NCBI RefSeq assembly: GCF_023701745.1
Contig: NZ_JAJOZB010000001.1
Location: 6,929,001-6,993,000 of the forward strand
Source of the DNA: Streptomyces sp. RKAG293
GTDB taxonomy: Bacteria; Actinomycetota; Actinomycetes; Streptomycetales; Streptomycetaceae
Direction of reading: 5' to 3'
DNA: 64,000 bases
Translations under genes and position numbers: made by a program
In this document: in pieces, positions 1 to 7,784 of the stretch
Position numbering within the stretch: position 1 is the stretch's first letter
Layout of the letters: each line of letters starts with the position of its first letter
The notes under the pieces: model-generated
Database searches by the model: none
What the model saw: the letters and a program-made list of their open reading frames with translations, nothing else
Told to the model about the DNA's origin: nothing

Positions 1-519
1 ATGATCTGCGCGGTCGATGACGTGCTGCGCGGAGAGCCGGTCCGGATCGGCGCGAACTACCGGCGAGCCGTGCGGAACTGGCGACGACTGCTGGCGTGGA
101 GTCTGCTCAGCGCGACGGTTCTGCTGCTCATCCGACAGCTGGAGCGGATCCCGGTCGTCGGCTTGATCCTGGGCGAACTCTTCAGTGTCGGATGGGCCGT
201 CGCCACCTACCTGGCGCTGCCGGCCATGATGATCGACGGCCTCGGGGTCGTCGAGAGCACCCGCCGGTCAGCGCGGATGCTGCGCGAGACCTTCTCCCGG
301 CAGGTGTTCGGCTCGCTGTGGATCGCGCTGCCCATGATCCTCTCGGTGATCATCGGATTCGCGGCCTTCATGCTCGCGGCGGAGTCCAACAGCATGGGGG
401 CTGCCATCGCGGCCGGACTGTTCGCCACCCTGCTGCTGATCTGCACACTCCTGGTAGGCGCCACGGTCTCCGGAATCTTCCGCACGATGCTCTACCGAGA
501 CGCGGCGGCTGCGGCGTAA
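1..519 (+). CDS. DUF6159-like integral membrane protein, 3' part only
   Basis: The frame is open from base 1 and ends in TAA at 517-519, giving 172 residues. The ATG at base 1 is probably internal, because the remaining sequence resembles only the C-terminal part of DUF6159-type actinobacterial membrane proteins. Four hydrophobic segments can be seen, near residues 32-45, 52-78, 100-125 and 135-160, separated by short Arg-rich loops. There is no catalytic motif. The function is unknown and the family link is from memory. The gene lies in slightly less GC-rich DNA than the rest of the window. Confidence 0.7.
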   Translation: MICAVDDVLRGEPVRIGANYRRAVRNWRRLLAWSLLSATVLLLIRQLERIPVVGLILGELFSVGWAVATYLALPAMMIDGLGVVESTRRSARMLRETFSRQVFGSLWIALPMILSVIIGFAAFMLAAESNSMGAAIAAGLFATLLLICTLLVGATVSGIFRTMLYRDAAAAA

Positions 520-773
520 TTCCTTGGCGCCGGGGTGCGGGTGGTGGGGTGGCTGAGGTTGGAGCGGTGGGGAGTGCTTTCGGCCCACTGTCCTCCGCCG
601 GACGTGGTGCTGGTGTGACGGGGGATGTCCTGCGGGTCCCATGAGGCGCTGCTTTGGCTGCCCCGGATCACTCAGCTTGAGTTCTAACCGCGCAGTCGTT
701 GGGTGGCGCCTTGAGTTGTGGGTCTCGCGATACGTGAGGTGATTGCCGAGATCGGAACTGGGATGATGCCCGT

Positions 774-1244
774 GTGACGGATGATGAGGTTGTCGCTGTT
801 GTGCGTGGCTTCGCTGGTGCTCGTGGCTTGCCTTTGCCTGCTACGCCGGTGGCGGTCGAGGAGGCGGAGTCGGTCATCGGCTTTCCTCTCCCGCCGCTGC
901 TGAGGCGCCTCTATCTGGAGGTGGCCAATGGTGGCTTCGGCCCTGGTGAGGGCATCCTGGGCGTTCGGGGCGGGGCTTCCCAGGGCGACTGGAGCGAGTT
1001 GGCGGAGATCTATCGCGATGGGCCGGACCCTTCGGGCCGGATTCCTGCAGGTGTGGTCCCGGTCTACGACTGGGGCTGCACCGTCTGGTCTCTGGCGGAC
1101 TTCCGCGATCCTGCCGGGCCGATGTGGTGCAACCACGAGGGCGAGCAATGGCGGCAAGGCATGACCTTGGCGGACTGGCTGGGCGCGACTATGTCCGGCT
1201 CGATGACAGTCGACGAGCTGCTCGGTAGCCAGCCGTCGCCCTGA
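774..1244 (+). CDS. SMI1/KNR4 (SUKH) family protein
   Basis: This 156-residue cytoplasmic protein starts at GTG 774. The central stretch FPLPPLLRRLYLEVANGG (about residues 36-53) is the usual SMI1/KNR4 signature of Leu-Pro, an aromatic residue and NGG. A Trp/Asp-rich region follows. SUKH proteins often act as immunity proteins against secreted toxins, and many Streptomyces copies are orphans. No toxin gene with an obvious partner lies beside it. The nearest upstream gene is the truncated membrane protein. The role as an immunity protein is inference from the family only. Confidence 0.75.
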   Translation: MTDDEVVAVVRGFAGARGLPLPATPVAVEEAESVIGFPLPPLLRRLYLEVANGGFGPGEGILGVRGGASQGDWSELAEIYRDGPDPSGRIPAGVVPVYDWGCTVWSLADFRDPAGPMWCNHEGEQWRQGMTLADWLGATMSGSMTVDELLGSQPSP

Positions 1245-1462
1245 GTGGGGTGCGATCCAGGCGACCCGCCACCCGCTGTGGTCGAGAAAATAGTTGGCGG
1301 ATCATGATTGTGGACGTTCACTGTGCGTGACTGTCTGGTGAGGCGGTCCTACGTCCTGCACAGCCTGACCGGGTGCTATCAGCACCTTGATGGAGCCGCC
1401 CGGGCCTCTCGCGCGCCATCCGCCTGCCCTGGGAATCGGCGGCTCGGGCACAATCAGGAGCC

Positions 1463-2203
1463 GTGACTACACCTCCTGATCCCTCCGTCCTGTACCCCGA
1501 CGTTGCGGCCTGCGGCAGCCTCGCCACAGCGCTCCGGGCCGAGGCGGACGGCTGCCTCGGTGCCGTCCCCGTTACGTCCCCGGACTTCGCTCTGCTGCGC
1601 CACGCGGCCGTCTCAAGTAGCCTGCAGCACCGCGAGCCGCTGGCGATCAGCGCTTGGTCGCACGAACGCCGATGGTCGATCCGCGGCGAGGAACCGTTCC
1701 AGAGCATGCCCCTCATCGACGGCAGGACGGACGACCTGGCGGAGGTCGCCAGGGCCGCCCGAGCTTGGCACGACGGGGCGACTCTGGACGACATCCGACG
1801 AGCGGCACCCTTCGTGCACCTGACCGGCCGGTTCGAGGTGCCCGACAACGATCCCGCGCGCTTGACGGAATCGGAATGGCAGGGCATGCGCCAGGAGGCG
1901 GCCGAACTGGAATACGCCTGGCAGGAGACGTACAACAACCTGATCGAGGCGGCGCACGCCGAGCCGGCGCTACGTGCCCTTTACCCATTCACGAGCCACT
2001 GGGCACTGCGCTTCTCGACCACTACCCGCCCGGACCTGACCGTCGTCGGACCGTGCCTGAGCGCCAACAGCGACGGCACGTACGGAGTGGGTAGGGGCTT
2101 CATCAGCCAGGACCTTGGCCAATTCGCCACAGCGCAGGAGGCCGTGGCCGTGGCAGCGCGTCAACTGCCGTCCAGACTCGGCCCTACCACGCTCGGCGGA
2201 TGA
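1463..2203 (+). CDS. DUF6193 family protein
   Basis: This 246-residue soluble protein starts at GTG 1463 (MTTPPDPSVLYPDVAACG). No signal peptide or membrane segment is visible. The protein is rich in Trp, Ala and acidic residues. Its layout of an N-terminal alpha/beta part, a Tyr/Trp-rich middle around residues 145-185 and an Ala-rich C-terminal helix resembles DUF6193, often annotated 'natural product biosynthesis protein' in Streptomyces. I know of no proven reaction for the family. It stands alone between two intergenic gaps on the same strand as the SMI1/KNR4 gene. Confidence 0.6.
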   Translation: MTTPPDPSVLYPDVAACGSLATALRAEADGCLGAVPVTSPDFALLRHAAVSSSLQHREPLAISAWSHERRWSIRGEEPFQSMPLIDGRTDDLAEVARAARAWHDGATLDDIRRAAPFVHLTGRFEVPDNDPARLTESEWQGMRQEAAELEYAWQETYNNLIEAAHAEPALRALYPFTSHWALRFSTTTRPDLTVVGPCLSANSDGTYGVGRGFISQDLGQFATAQEAVAVAARQLPSRLGPTTLGG

Positions 2204-2812
2204 TCCCGCCTGGCGCTCGGTCGACAGCGCGGGAGCGGACTGCGCACGTACTTGGCGCACGGTGCCACCTGAGCTGCTCAGTCACACGTCGGGGTGCGGT
2301 AGGTCTCGGTCTTTGAGGTCTTGGTAGGGGGTCAGTGGCTTGATCCGCAATCGGCCGCGTGGCGACAGGGGCCAATCTTCGGAACGGACCACAAAACAGC
2401 GTTAAGGAAGCAAGATCCGCCAACTACTGCACTCGTCCGCCAAGTAAAAGTCTCGGTCGCACCCGCTACGACGTGGGCAAAGTCGTCCGACGACCGGAAT
2501 CGATCGCCGAACGGGATCAGGCCGGAGGTTAAAAGACAAGCTAAGGGCGGCCAAACGCCGCTATAGCGGCAGTCCGGCCACGCAAGCCGATCCGAAGCAG
2601 GCGCGGCGCGCCTTCCGGGCCTCCCGACAAGCCGCCGCCCCACCGGCCATATGCCACCGCCCACCCCCGCCCGGGGAGCGCAGCGACCGGATCGCTTGGC
2701 TCGGGTTGCGCAGCGGACCGCTTCACTGGCAGGCGCGCAGCGCCGGGGCCTCCCCTCCGCCCGCAGACGCACCCCTTCGCACTGTCGGAACCCCAGCCAC
2801 ACAGCAGGCCGG
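2204..2812. other. 609-bp gene-free stretch with lower GC
   Basis: No convincing gene is present on either strand. The part from about 2330 to 2560 is noticeably A/T-richer than its surroundings. A perfect 14-bp palindrome, GCCGCTATAGCGGC, lies at 2557-2570. The right part is C-rich and looks like ordinary Streptomyces intergenic DNA. No tRNA, integrase remnant or inverted-repeat pair was recognised. Confidence 0.5.
2557..2570. repeat. Perfect 14-bp palindrome
   Basis: GCCGCTATAGCGGC is fully self-complementary. It sits at the right edge of the A/T-richer part of the gene-free stretch, about 240 bp beyond the end of the DUF397 gene. It could be an operator or a weak hairpin. There is no T-tract, so it is not an obvious terminator. 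Confidence 0.4.
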
Positions 2813-3034
2813 TCAGAGCTCCCCGGCGATGACGCCTTCCCGGAAGGCGGCCCATTCGGCCGCGTCGAAGCGGAGGGGCTCCCGCCCGGGGTTCTTGGAG
2901 TCGCGGACGGCGACGGCGCCGTTGGGGAGATCGGCGATCTCCACGCAGTTGTTCTCGGCTCCGCTGGCGGAGGACTTACGCCAGGCGGCGACGGAGAGGT
3001 CGTGCGCGTACAGCTCCGCCTTGGGTCCGTTCAC
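2813..3034 (-). CDS. DUF397 domain protein (WhiJ-locus small acidic protein)
   Basis: This 73-residue protein has the DUF397 core: WRKSSASGAENNCVEIA, then a VRDSKNP block, then a C-terminal helix ending WAAFREGV. Its ATG lies inside the end of the upstream regulator (ATGA overlap, 3031-3034), so the two are translationally coupled. In Streptomyces, DUF397 proteins are nearly always encoded beside WhiJ-like XRE regulators and are thought to act with them, possibly as antagonists. It is small, acidic and probably cytoplasmic. Confidence 0.93.
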   Translation of the reverse strand: MNGPKAELYAHDLSVAAWRKSSASGAENNCVEIADLPNGAVAVRDSKNPGREPLRFDAAEWAAFREGVIAGEL

Positions 3035-3897
3035 TGTCTGTGGCCTTCTTCCATCTGCGCGATACGGGCGAGTGAGTCTTCCACCGGCAGCGCTGTCGCG
3101 CGGATCCGCTCGAACGCTTTGGTGAAGGGCACAGCTTCATCGCCCTCAACGTATGCCGCTCCGCTCAGGTTTTCCAGCAGGACCACATCAGGAATGGGGC
3201 CAGGGAACGAGACGATGGAGAATCCACCCACGACGCCCGGATGGGTGGTGCAGTCCAACGGCATCAACTGGATCGTCACGTTCGGCATCTCGGCTGTGTC
3301 GAGGAGGCGGCGCAGTTGCTCGCGCATGGTCGCTGGGCGCACCACGAACCGCTGATGCAGGGCCGCCTCGTGGATGATCACCCACAACTCCAGCGGACTT
3401 CCCGGCCGCGTGAGTACCGACTGGCGTGCCAGTCGGACCTCGGCCAGTGCTGCGATGTCGTCGGGGGTTCGCGATGTCGTGATGCCCGCGATGTTCTCGC
3501 GCGCGTAGGCCGCCGTCTGCAACAGTCCCGGGACCACGAGGGGCGCCCACTCGCAGATCTGCTCGGCGTCGGACTCCAGCGAGATGTAGTCGGCGTAAGC
3601 GGGCGCGACGATGCCGCTGTACGTCTGCCACCAGCCCTTCTTGCTCGCGTCCTTCGCCAAGTTCTCTAGTGCTGCCCGCACTTCGTGATCGCCGACGCCG
3701 TAGATCTGAAGGAGCGAACCGACCTCCGCCGGTCGGATGGCCTGTGCGGCGTTCTCGATCTTCGACATCTTCGGGCCCTTCCATCCCATGGCGGAAGCGG
3801 CTTCGTCGAGCGTCAGTCCGGCGTCGTTGCGCAGCCGCCGCAGAGTTGCGCCGAGGCGACGGCGCCGGACGGTCGGGATCAGCGGAGAGTTGGGCAT
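3031..3897 (-). CDS. XRE-family regulator with DUF5753 (WhiJ/Scr1-like)
   Basis: This 288-residue regulator has an N-terminal XRE helix-turn-helix (about residues 10-65; LRRLRNDAGLTLDEAA, then MGWKGPKMSKIE). A DUF5753 ligand/partner domain follows (about 105-280), containing the characteristic EWAPLVVPGLLQTAAYAR and RQSVLTRP blocks. It overlaps the DUF397 gene by 4 bp and is divergent from a HATPase gene. This is the classic Streptomyces WhiJ-type triad linked to development and to abundant paralogous regulator sets. A GCAACC-A-GGTTGC inverted repeat lies 19 bp upstream of the start and is a candidate autoregulatory operator. Confidence 0.93.
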   Translation of the reverse strand: MPNSPLIPTVRRRRLGATLRRLRNDAGLTLDEAASAMGWKGPKMSKIENAAQAIRPAEVGSLLQIYGVGDHEVRAALENLAKDASKKGWWQTYSGIVAPAYADYISLESDAEQICEWAPLVVPGLLQTAAYARENIAGITTSRTPDDIAALAEVRLARQSVLTRPGSPLELWVIIHEAALHQRFVVRPATMREQLRRLLDTAEMPNVTIQLMPLDCTTHPGVVGGFSIVSFPGPIPDVVLLENLSGAAYVEGDEAVPFTKAFERIRATALPVEDSLARIAQMEEGHRQ

Positions 3898-3915
3898 ATC
3901 CGCAGTCCTACACCC

Positions 3916-3928
3916 GCAACCAGGTTGC
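3916..3928. promoter_or_regulatory. Inverted repeat GCAACC-A-GGTTGC, candidate operator
   Basis: This perfect 6+1+6 inverted repeat lies between the divergent XRE regulator and HATPase genes, 19 bp upstream of the XRE start. Its position suggests an operator for the XRE protein. A related GCAAC-N3-GTTGC element occurs at 37766-37778, upstream of the CIS cap gene. Binding is inferred. Confidence 0.45.
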
Positions 3929-4075
3929 AGGGAACGGGAAGTGAGGAACCATCACTCATCTTGGGTAGAAAACTTGCGATTGAATCGGAAAAGAGCCACC
4001 ATCGAAATGCCGTCACGCAGGGTCAGTGACCCGGCGCTCGGCGCGACCTCGTCCGACACTGCCTGTGGAGGTGCC

Positions 4076-4534
4076 ATGTGCAACATGGCGGAAGCGAACG
4101 GACTCCCAACCCCCGGCTTCTACCTCCGCACCAGACCCCACGGCTTCGTCGTCCATCTCGTCGCCTCCGGCGACAACCTGCGCACGGTCAGGGAGTTGAC
4201 CGGGAAGACCCTGGCCTCGGCCGGGGTCGATGCCGGGACGGCGGAGAGTGCGCAGCTCGTCGTGTCCGAGCTGGTCGGGAACTCGGTTCGGGCGTGTGGG
4301 GAGTGGGTGCCGCTCGTCGTGGAGGTGTCGGTCGCGCGGGGAGCGGTGCTGCTCGGGGTGCACGATCCGGATCCGGCCGGGGTGCCGCGTCGGCGGGCGG
4401 TGGCGATGGATGACGCCGACGCCGAGTCCGGGCGGGGGCTGGCGCTCGTGGATCTGCTCACGTCGGGGTGGCGGGTGGCGCGGTCACCCGTCGGGAAGCA
4501 GGTCCGCTGCCGGCTGGGACCCGCGGTGGGATGA
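4076..4534 (+). CDS. HATPase (RsbW-like anti-sigma/ATP-binding) protein
   Basis: This 152-residue protein starts at ATG 4076, preceded by GGAGGT at 4067-4072. It has a GHKL ATPase fold in the small RsbW/SpoIIAB style: the N-box helix QLVVSELVGNSVRAC (about residues 61-75), a Gly-containing VHDPDP block and a GRGLALVDLL motif near residue 120. Such proteins bind ATP and act as anti-sigma or partner-switching factors. Here it completes the XRE/DUF397/HATPase triad and is transcribed divergently from it. An open frame extends upstream to 3737, but that part overlaps the XRE gene antisense and is not believed to be coding. Confidence 0.88.
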   Translation: MCNMAEANGLPTPGFYLRTRPHGFVVHLVASGDNLRTVRELTGKTLASAGVDAGTAESAQLVVSELVGNSVRACGEWVPLVVEVSVARGAVLLGVHDPDPAGVPRRRAVAMDDADAESGRGLALVDLLTSGWRVARSPVGKQVRCRLGPAVG

Positions 4535-4573
4535 GGGCGCGGCATCCGCCCGACCGCACGCGCTCGATTGAAG

Positions 4574-4613
4574 GCCCGGCATCCGTCCTCCCCGTGCGGG
4601 ACGGATGCCGGGC
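4574..4613. terminator. Bidirectional hairpin between convergent genes
   Basis: This is a perfect 15-bp stem (4574-4588 with 4599-4613; left arm GCCCGGCATCCGTCC) and a 10-nt loop. It sits in the 97-bp gap between the convergent HATPase and beta-glucosidase genes. It lacks a long U-tract, as is common in Streptomyces. Confidence 0.8.
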
Positions 4614-4631
4614 ACAGCTGCGAGCGAACCG

Positions 4632-6011
4632 TCAGGCCGCGCGGCGGGCGCGGCGGTGGTGGGCGGTGATGATGTCGGCGTAGCGGCGGCCGCTGCCCTT
4701 GATGGTGCGCTTCTGCGTCGGGTAGTCGACGTGGATCAGGCCGAAGCGCTTGTCGTAGCCGTAGGCCCACTCGAAGTTGTCGAGCAGCGACCACGCGAAG
4801 TAGCCGGCCAGCGGTGCGCCGCGGCGCACCGCCCTGGCGCAGGCCGCGAGGTGCTCCTCCAGGTAGGCCTGCCGCTCCGGGTCGTCGACCTGGCCGTCGG
4901 GGCCGACGGTGTCGGGGTAGGCGGAGCCGTTCTCGGTGACGAAGATCCGCTGGGCCCCGTACTCCTCGGCGACCCGGACGAGCAGCTGCTCCAGGCCGTC
5001 GCCGTAGACCTCCCAGTCCATCGCCGTGCGCCGGACGCCCGGCAGGTAGACCTGCTTGGCACGTGGCGGCAGCCCGGTGGGGTCGTCGGCGATGACGTTG
5101 CGGAAGTAGTAGTTGACGCCGAGCCAGTCGAGCGGGGCCGCGATGGTGTCGAGGTCGCCGGTCCGGATCGGGAGGTCGACGCCGTACAGGTCGACCATGT
5201 CCTGCGGGTAGCCGCGGCCGTGGATCGGGTCGAGCCACCAGCGGTTGGTGTGGCCGTCGGCGCGGATCGCGGCGGCCTGGTCGGCCTCGCGGTCGGTGGC
5301 GGGCTCGCAGGGGCTGAGGTTGTTGACGATGCCGATGCGGGCGTTCGGGTTGGCCGCGCGGATCGCCTGGACGGCGAGGCCGTGCCCCAGGTGCAGGTGG
5401 TACGAGGCGCGGACCGCGGCCGTGATGTCGGTGAGTCCGGGGGCCATCTTGCCTTCGAGGTGGCCGATCCAGGACGAGCAGAGCGGCTCGTTGAGCGTCG
5501 CCCAGTCGTGGACGCGGTCGCCGAGGGCTTCGGCGACCACCGACGCGTACTCGCCGAACCGCTCCGCGGTCTCGCGCTCCGGCCAGCCGCCCCGGTCCTG
5601 CTGGGCCTGGGGCAGGTCCCAGTGGTAGAGGGTCGGGAAGGGGGTGATGCCCGCTTCGAGGAGTGAGTCGGTGAGCCGGTCGTAGAAGGCGAGTCCGGCC
5701 GGGTTGACCGGCCCGCCGCCCTGCGGCATGACACGGGGCCAGGCGATGGAGAACCGGTAGGCGTCCAGGCCGAGATCGCCCATCAGGGAGATGTCCTCGG
5801 GTACCCGGTGGTAGTGGTCGCAGGCCACGTCGCCGGTGTCACCGTCCGCCACCTTGCCCGGGGTGTGGGAGAAGGTGTCCCAGATCGAGGGGGACCGGCC
5901 GTCCTCGTCCACCGCTCCTTCTATCTGGTAGGCGGCGGTGGCCGCGCCCCAGATGAAGTCGGCGGGGAGAGCGCTGAGGTCGTTCACGAGCAGCCTTTCG
6001 GTGGTGGTCAC
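4632..6011 (-). CDS. Glycoside hydrolase family 1 beta-glucosidase
   Basis: This 459-residue protein has the usual GH1 length. The acid/base Glu is in TLNEP (about E175) and the nucleophile in VTENGSAYPD (about E360). The N-terminal FIWGAATAAYQIEG (residues 20-32) and the C-terminal WSLLDNFEWAYGY are standard GH1 landmarks. It lacks a signal peptide and so works in the cytoplasm on imported beta-linked oligosaccharides. GTG 6011 was chosen because it overlaps the stop of the upstream permease (GTGA, 6008-6011), making this the last gene of a sugar ABC operon. It probably hydrolyses the sugar that the transporter imports. Confidence 0.96.
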   Translation of the reverse strand: MTTTERLLVNDLSALPADFIWGAATAAYQIEGAVDEDGRSPSIWDTFSHTPGKVADGDTGDVACDHYHRVPEDISLMGDLGLDAYRFSIAWPRVMPQGGGPVNPAGLAFYDRLTDSLLEAGITPFPTLYHWDLPQAQQDRGGWPERETAERFGEYASVVAEALGDRVHDWATLNEPLCSSWIGHLEGKMAPGLTDITAAVRASYHLHLGHGLAVQAIRAANPNARIGIVNNLSPCEPATDREADQAAAIRADGHTNRWWLDPIHGRGYPQDMVDLYGVDLPIRTGDLDTIAAPLDWLGVNYYFRNVIADDPTGLPPRAKQVYLPGVRRTAMDWEVYGDGLEQLLVRVAEEYGAQRIFVTENGSAYPDTVGPDGQVDDPERQAYLEEHLAACARAVRRGAPLAGYFAWSLLDNFEWAYGYDKRFGLIHVDYPTQKRTIKGSGRRYADIITAHHRRARRAA

Positions 6012-6883
6012 TTGACGGCGCCGGCGGTGAGTCCGACGACCAAGTAGCGCTGGAGCAACAGGAATCCGGCGACCACGGGCACGCTCACGACGAGTGAGGC
6101 GGCCATGACCTGGTTCCAGTACACGTCGGTCTGGGTGGCGTATCCCTGCAGGCCGACGGCGAGGGTGCGGGTGGTGTCGTTCGTCATCACCGACGCGAAG
6201 AGCACCTCGCCCCAGGCCGTCATGAAGGCGTACACCGACACCGCGACGATGCCGGGGACGGCGGCCGGGACGACGACGCGGAAGAGCGCGCCGAGCGGGC
6301 CGCAGCCGTCCACCATCGCGGCCTCGTCGAGATCGCGCGGGATGGAGTCGAAGTAGCCGACGAGCATCCAGATGGAGAAGGGGAGCGAGAACGTCAGATA
6401 GGTGAGGATGAGGCCGCCGCGGCTGCCGTAGAGGGCGATCCCCGTCGAGTTCCCGATGTTGACGAAGATCAGGAAGAGCGGGAGGAGGAAGAGGATGCCC
6501 GGGAACATCTGGGTGGACAGCACCGTTACCGTGAAGAGCTTGCGGCCCTTGAAGCGGTAGCGGCTGACGGCGTAGGCGGCGAAGATCGCCACGGCCACCG
6601 AGGCCACGGTCGCGCTGACCGAGACGATCACCGAGTTCACGAAGTACTTGGCGAGCGGGACCGTGTGCCAGATGTCGATGTACGGCCGGAACGTGAAGCC
6701 GCTCGGGATCCACCGGAAGGAGCCCTGCACGTCCTGCAGCGGTTTCAGCGAGGAGCTGAGCATCACGTACACCGGGGCGAGCGTGAAGACCGTGAGCAGG
6801 GTGAGGAAGATCCGCCGGGTCCAGATGAACGACTTCGGCTGCGCCATCGGTGACGGGGGAGGGGGTTTACGCATCGGCCGCAT
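6008..6883 (-). CDS. Carbohydrate ABC transporter permease, MalG type
   Basis: This 291-residue inner-membrane protein has six predicted membrane segments. The first is near residues 25-42, after a Pro/Lys-rich N-terminus. The cytoplasmic EAA loop (DEAAMVDGCGPLGALFRVV, near residue 195) contacts the ATPase. The start overlaps the end of the preceding permease by 17 bp. No ATPase gene is in this operon, as is usual for Streptomyces CUT1 sugar importers that share the MsiK ATPase. Confidence 0.95.
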   Translation of the reverse strand: MRPMRKPPPPSPMAQPKSFIWTRRIFLTLLTVFTLAPVYVMLSSSLKPLQDVQGSFRWIPSGFTFRPYIDIWHTVPLAKYFVNSVIVSVSATVASVAVAIFAAYAVSRYRFKGRKLFTVTVLSTQMFPGILFLLPLFLIFVNIGNSTGIALYGSRGGLILTYLTFSLPFSIWMLVGYFDSIPRDLDEAAMVDGCGPLGALFRVVVPAAVPGIVAVSVYAFMTAWGEVLFASVMTNDTTRTLAVGLQGYATQTDVYWNQVMAASLVVSVPVVAGFLLLQRYLVVGLTAGAVK

Positions 6884-7784
6884 CCCTCCTGCGTGATGTG
6901 ACCAGGAGATAGACGGCCGTGATGACCAGCAGGAACAGCAGCAGGAGGACGGACATGGCCGAGCCGGAGCCGAAGTTCCAGGTGATGAAGGACGACTGGT
7001 AGATGTGGATGGAGATCAGGTCGGCGGCTTCCGGCGCCGACCTGCCGAACAGCACGTAGGGCGTGTTGAAGTCGTTGAACGTCCACAGGAAGAGCACCAG
7101 CACCAGCACCTGGTTGACCGGCCGCAGCGACGGCAGTGTGATCCGGCGGATCTGCTGCCAGACGCCCGCGCCGTCCATCGACGCCGCTTCGTACAGCTCA
7201 CGCGGGATGTTCTGCAGCCCTGCCATCAGGCACAGGAAGGCGAACGGCCACGAGCGCCATACGGAGACGGTGACGAGGGCGGTGAAGCTGTTGTCGCCGA
7301 TCAGCCAGAACGACCGCTCGGAGGTGAGGTGCAGCTGGTCGTGGATCACGTGGTTGATCAGGCCCGTGTCGCGCTGGAACATGAACGACCAGGTGATGAC
7401 GGCCGCGTAGACCGGCAGCGCGTACGGGACCAGGAAGATCGCCCGCAGGAATCCCCGGCCGCGGAAGGCGTCCTGCATGAGGATCGCCGCCGCGGTGCCG
7501 AGGAGCCAGGAGAGCCCAACGGCGAGGACGGTGAAGCAGAGGGTGACCCAGAACGAGTGCAGCAGCGCCTGGCCGACCGGGGCGTCGAAGTCCACCGCCA
7601 CGCGGTAGTTGTCCAGGCCGGCCCAGGGCGCGGCGCCCCAGTCGCGGATGAAGAACTGGGTGAGCTGTTTGAAGCTCATCACGATGCCGACGATCATCGG
7701 GATGAGGTGGATCAGCAGTTCGAGCAGCAGCGCGGGAAGCAGGAGCAGGTAGGGCAGGCCGATCCGGCGCAGTCGCGCGATCAC
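6867..7784 (-). CDS. Carbohydrate ABC transporter permease, MalF type
   Basis: This 305-residue inner-membrane permease starts at GTG 7784, which overlaps the TGA of the binding-protein gene (7781-7784). About six hydrophobic segments begin at LPYLLLLPALLLELLIHL (residues 10-27). The EAA loop reads YEAASMDGAGVWQQIRRITL, near residue 210. It pairs with the MalG-type permease to form the membrane channel of a CUT1 sugar importer. The open frame continues upstream inside the binding-protein gene, but that extension is a shadow. Confidence 0.94.
   Translation of the reverse strand: MIARLRRIGLPYLLLLPALLLELLIHLIPMIVGIVMSFKQLTQFFIRDWGAAPWAGLDNYRVAVDFDAPVGQALLHSFWVTLCFTVLAVGLSWLLGTAAAILMQDAFRGRGFLRAIFLVPYALPVYAAVITWSFMFQRDTGLINHVIHDQLHLTSERSFWLIGDNSFTALVTVSVWRSWPFAFLCLMAGLQNIPRELYEAASMDGAGVWQQIRRITLPSLRPVNQVLVLVLFLWTFNDFNTPYVLFGRSAPEAADLISIHIYQSSFITWNFGSGSAMSVLLLLFLLVITAVYLLVTSRRRDAADA

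Noticed and set aside
4632..6713. 693-residue version of the beta-glucosidase frame
   Set aside because: The part upstream of 6011 overlaps a permease in another frame and has no homology pattern. The GTGA junction at 6008-6011 gives the true start.
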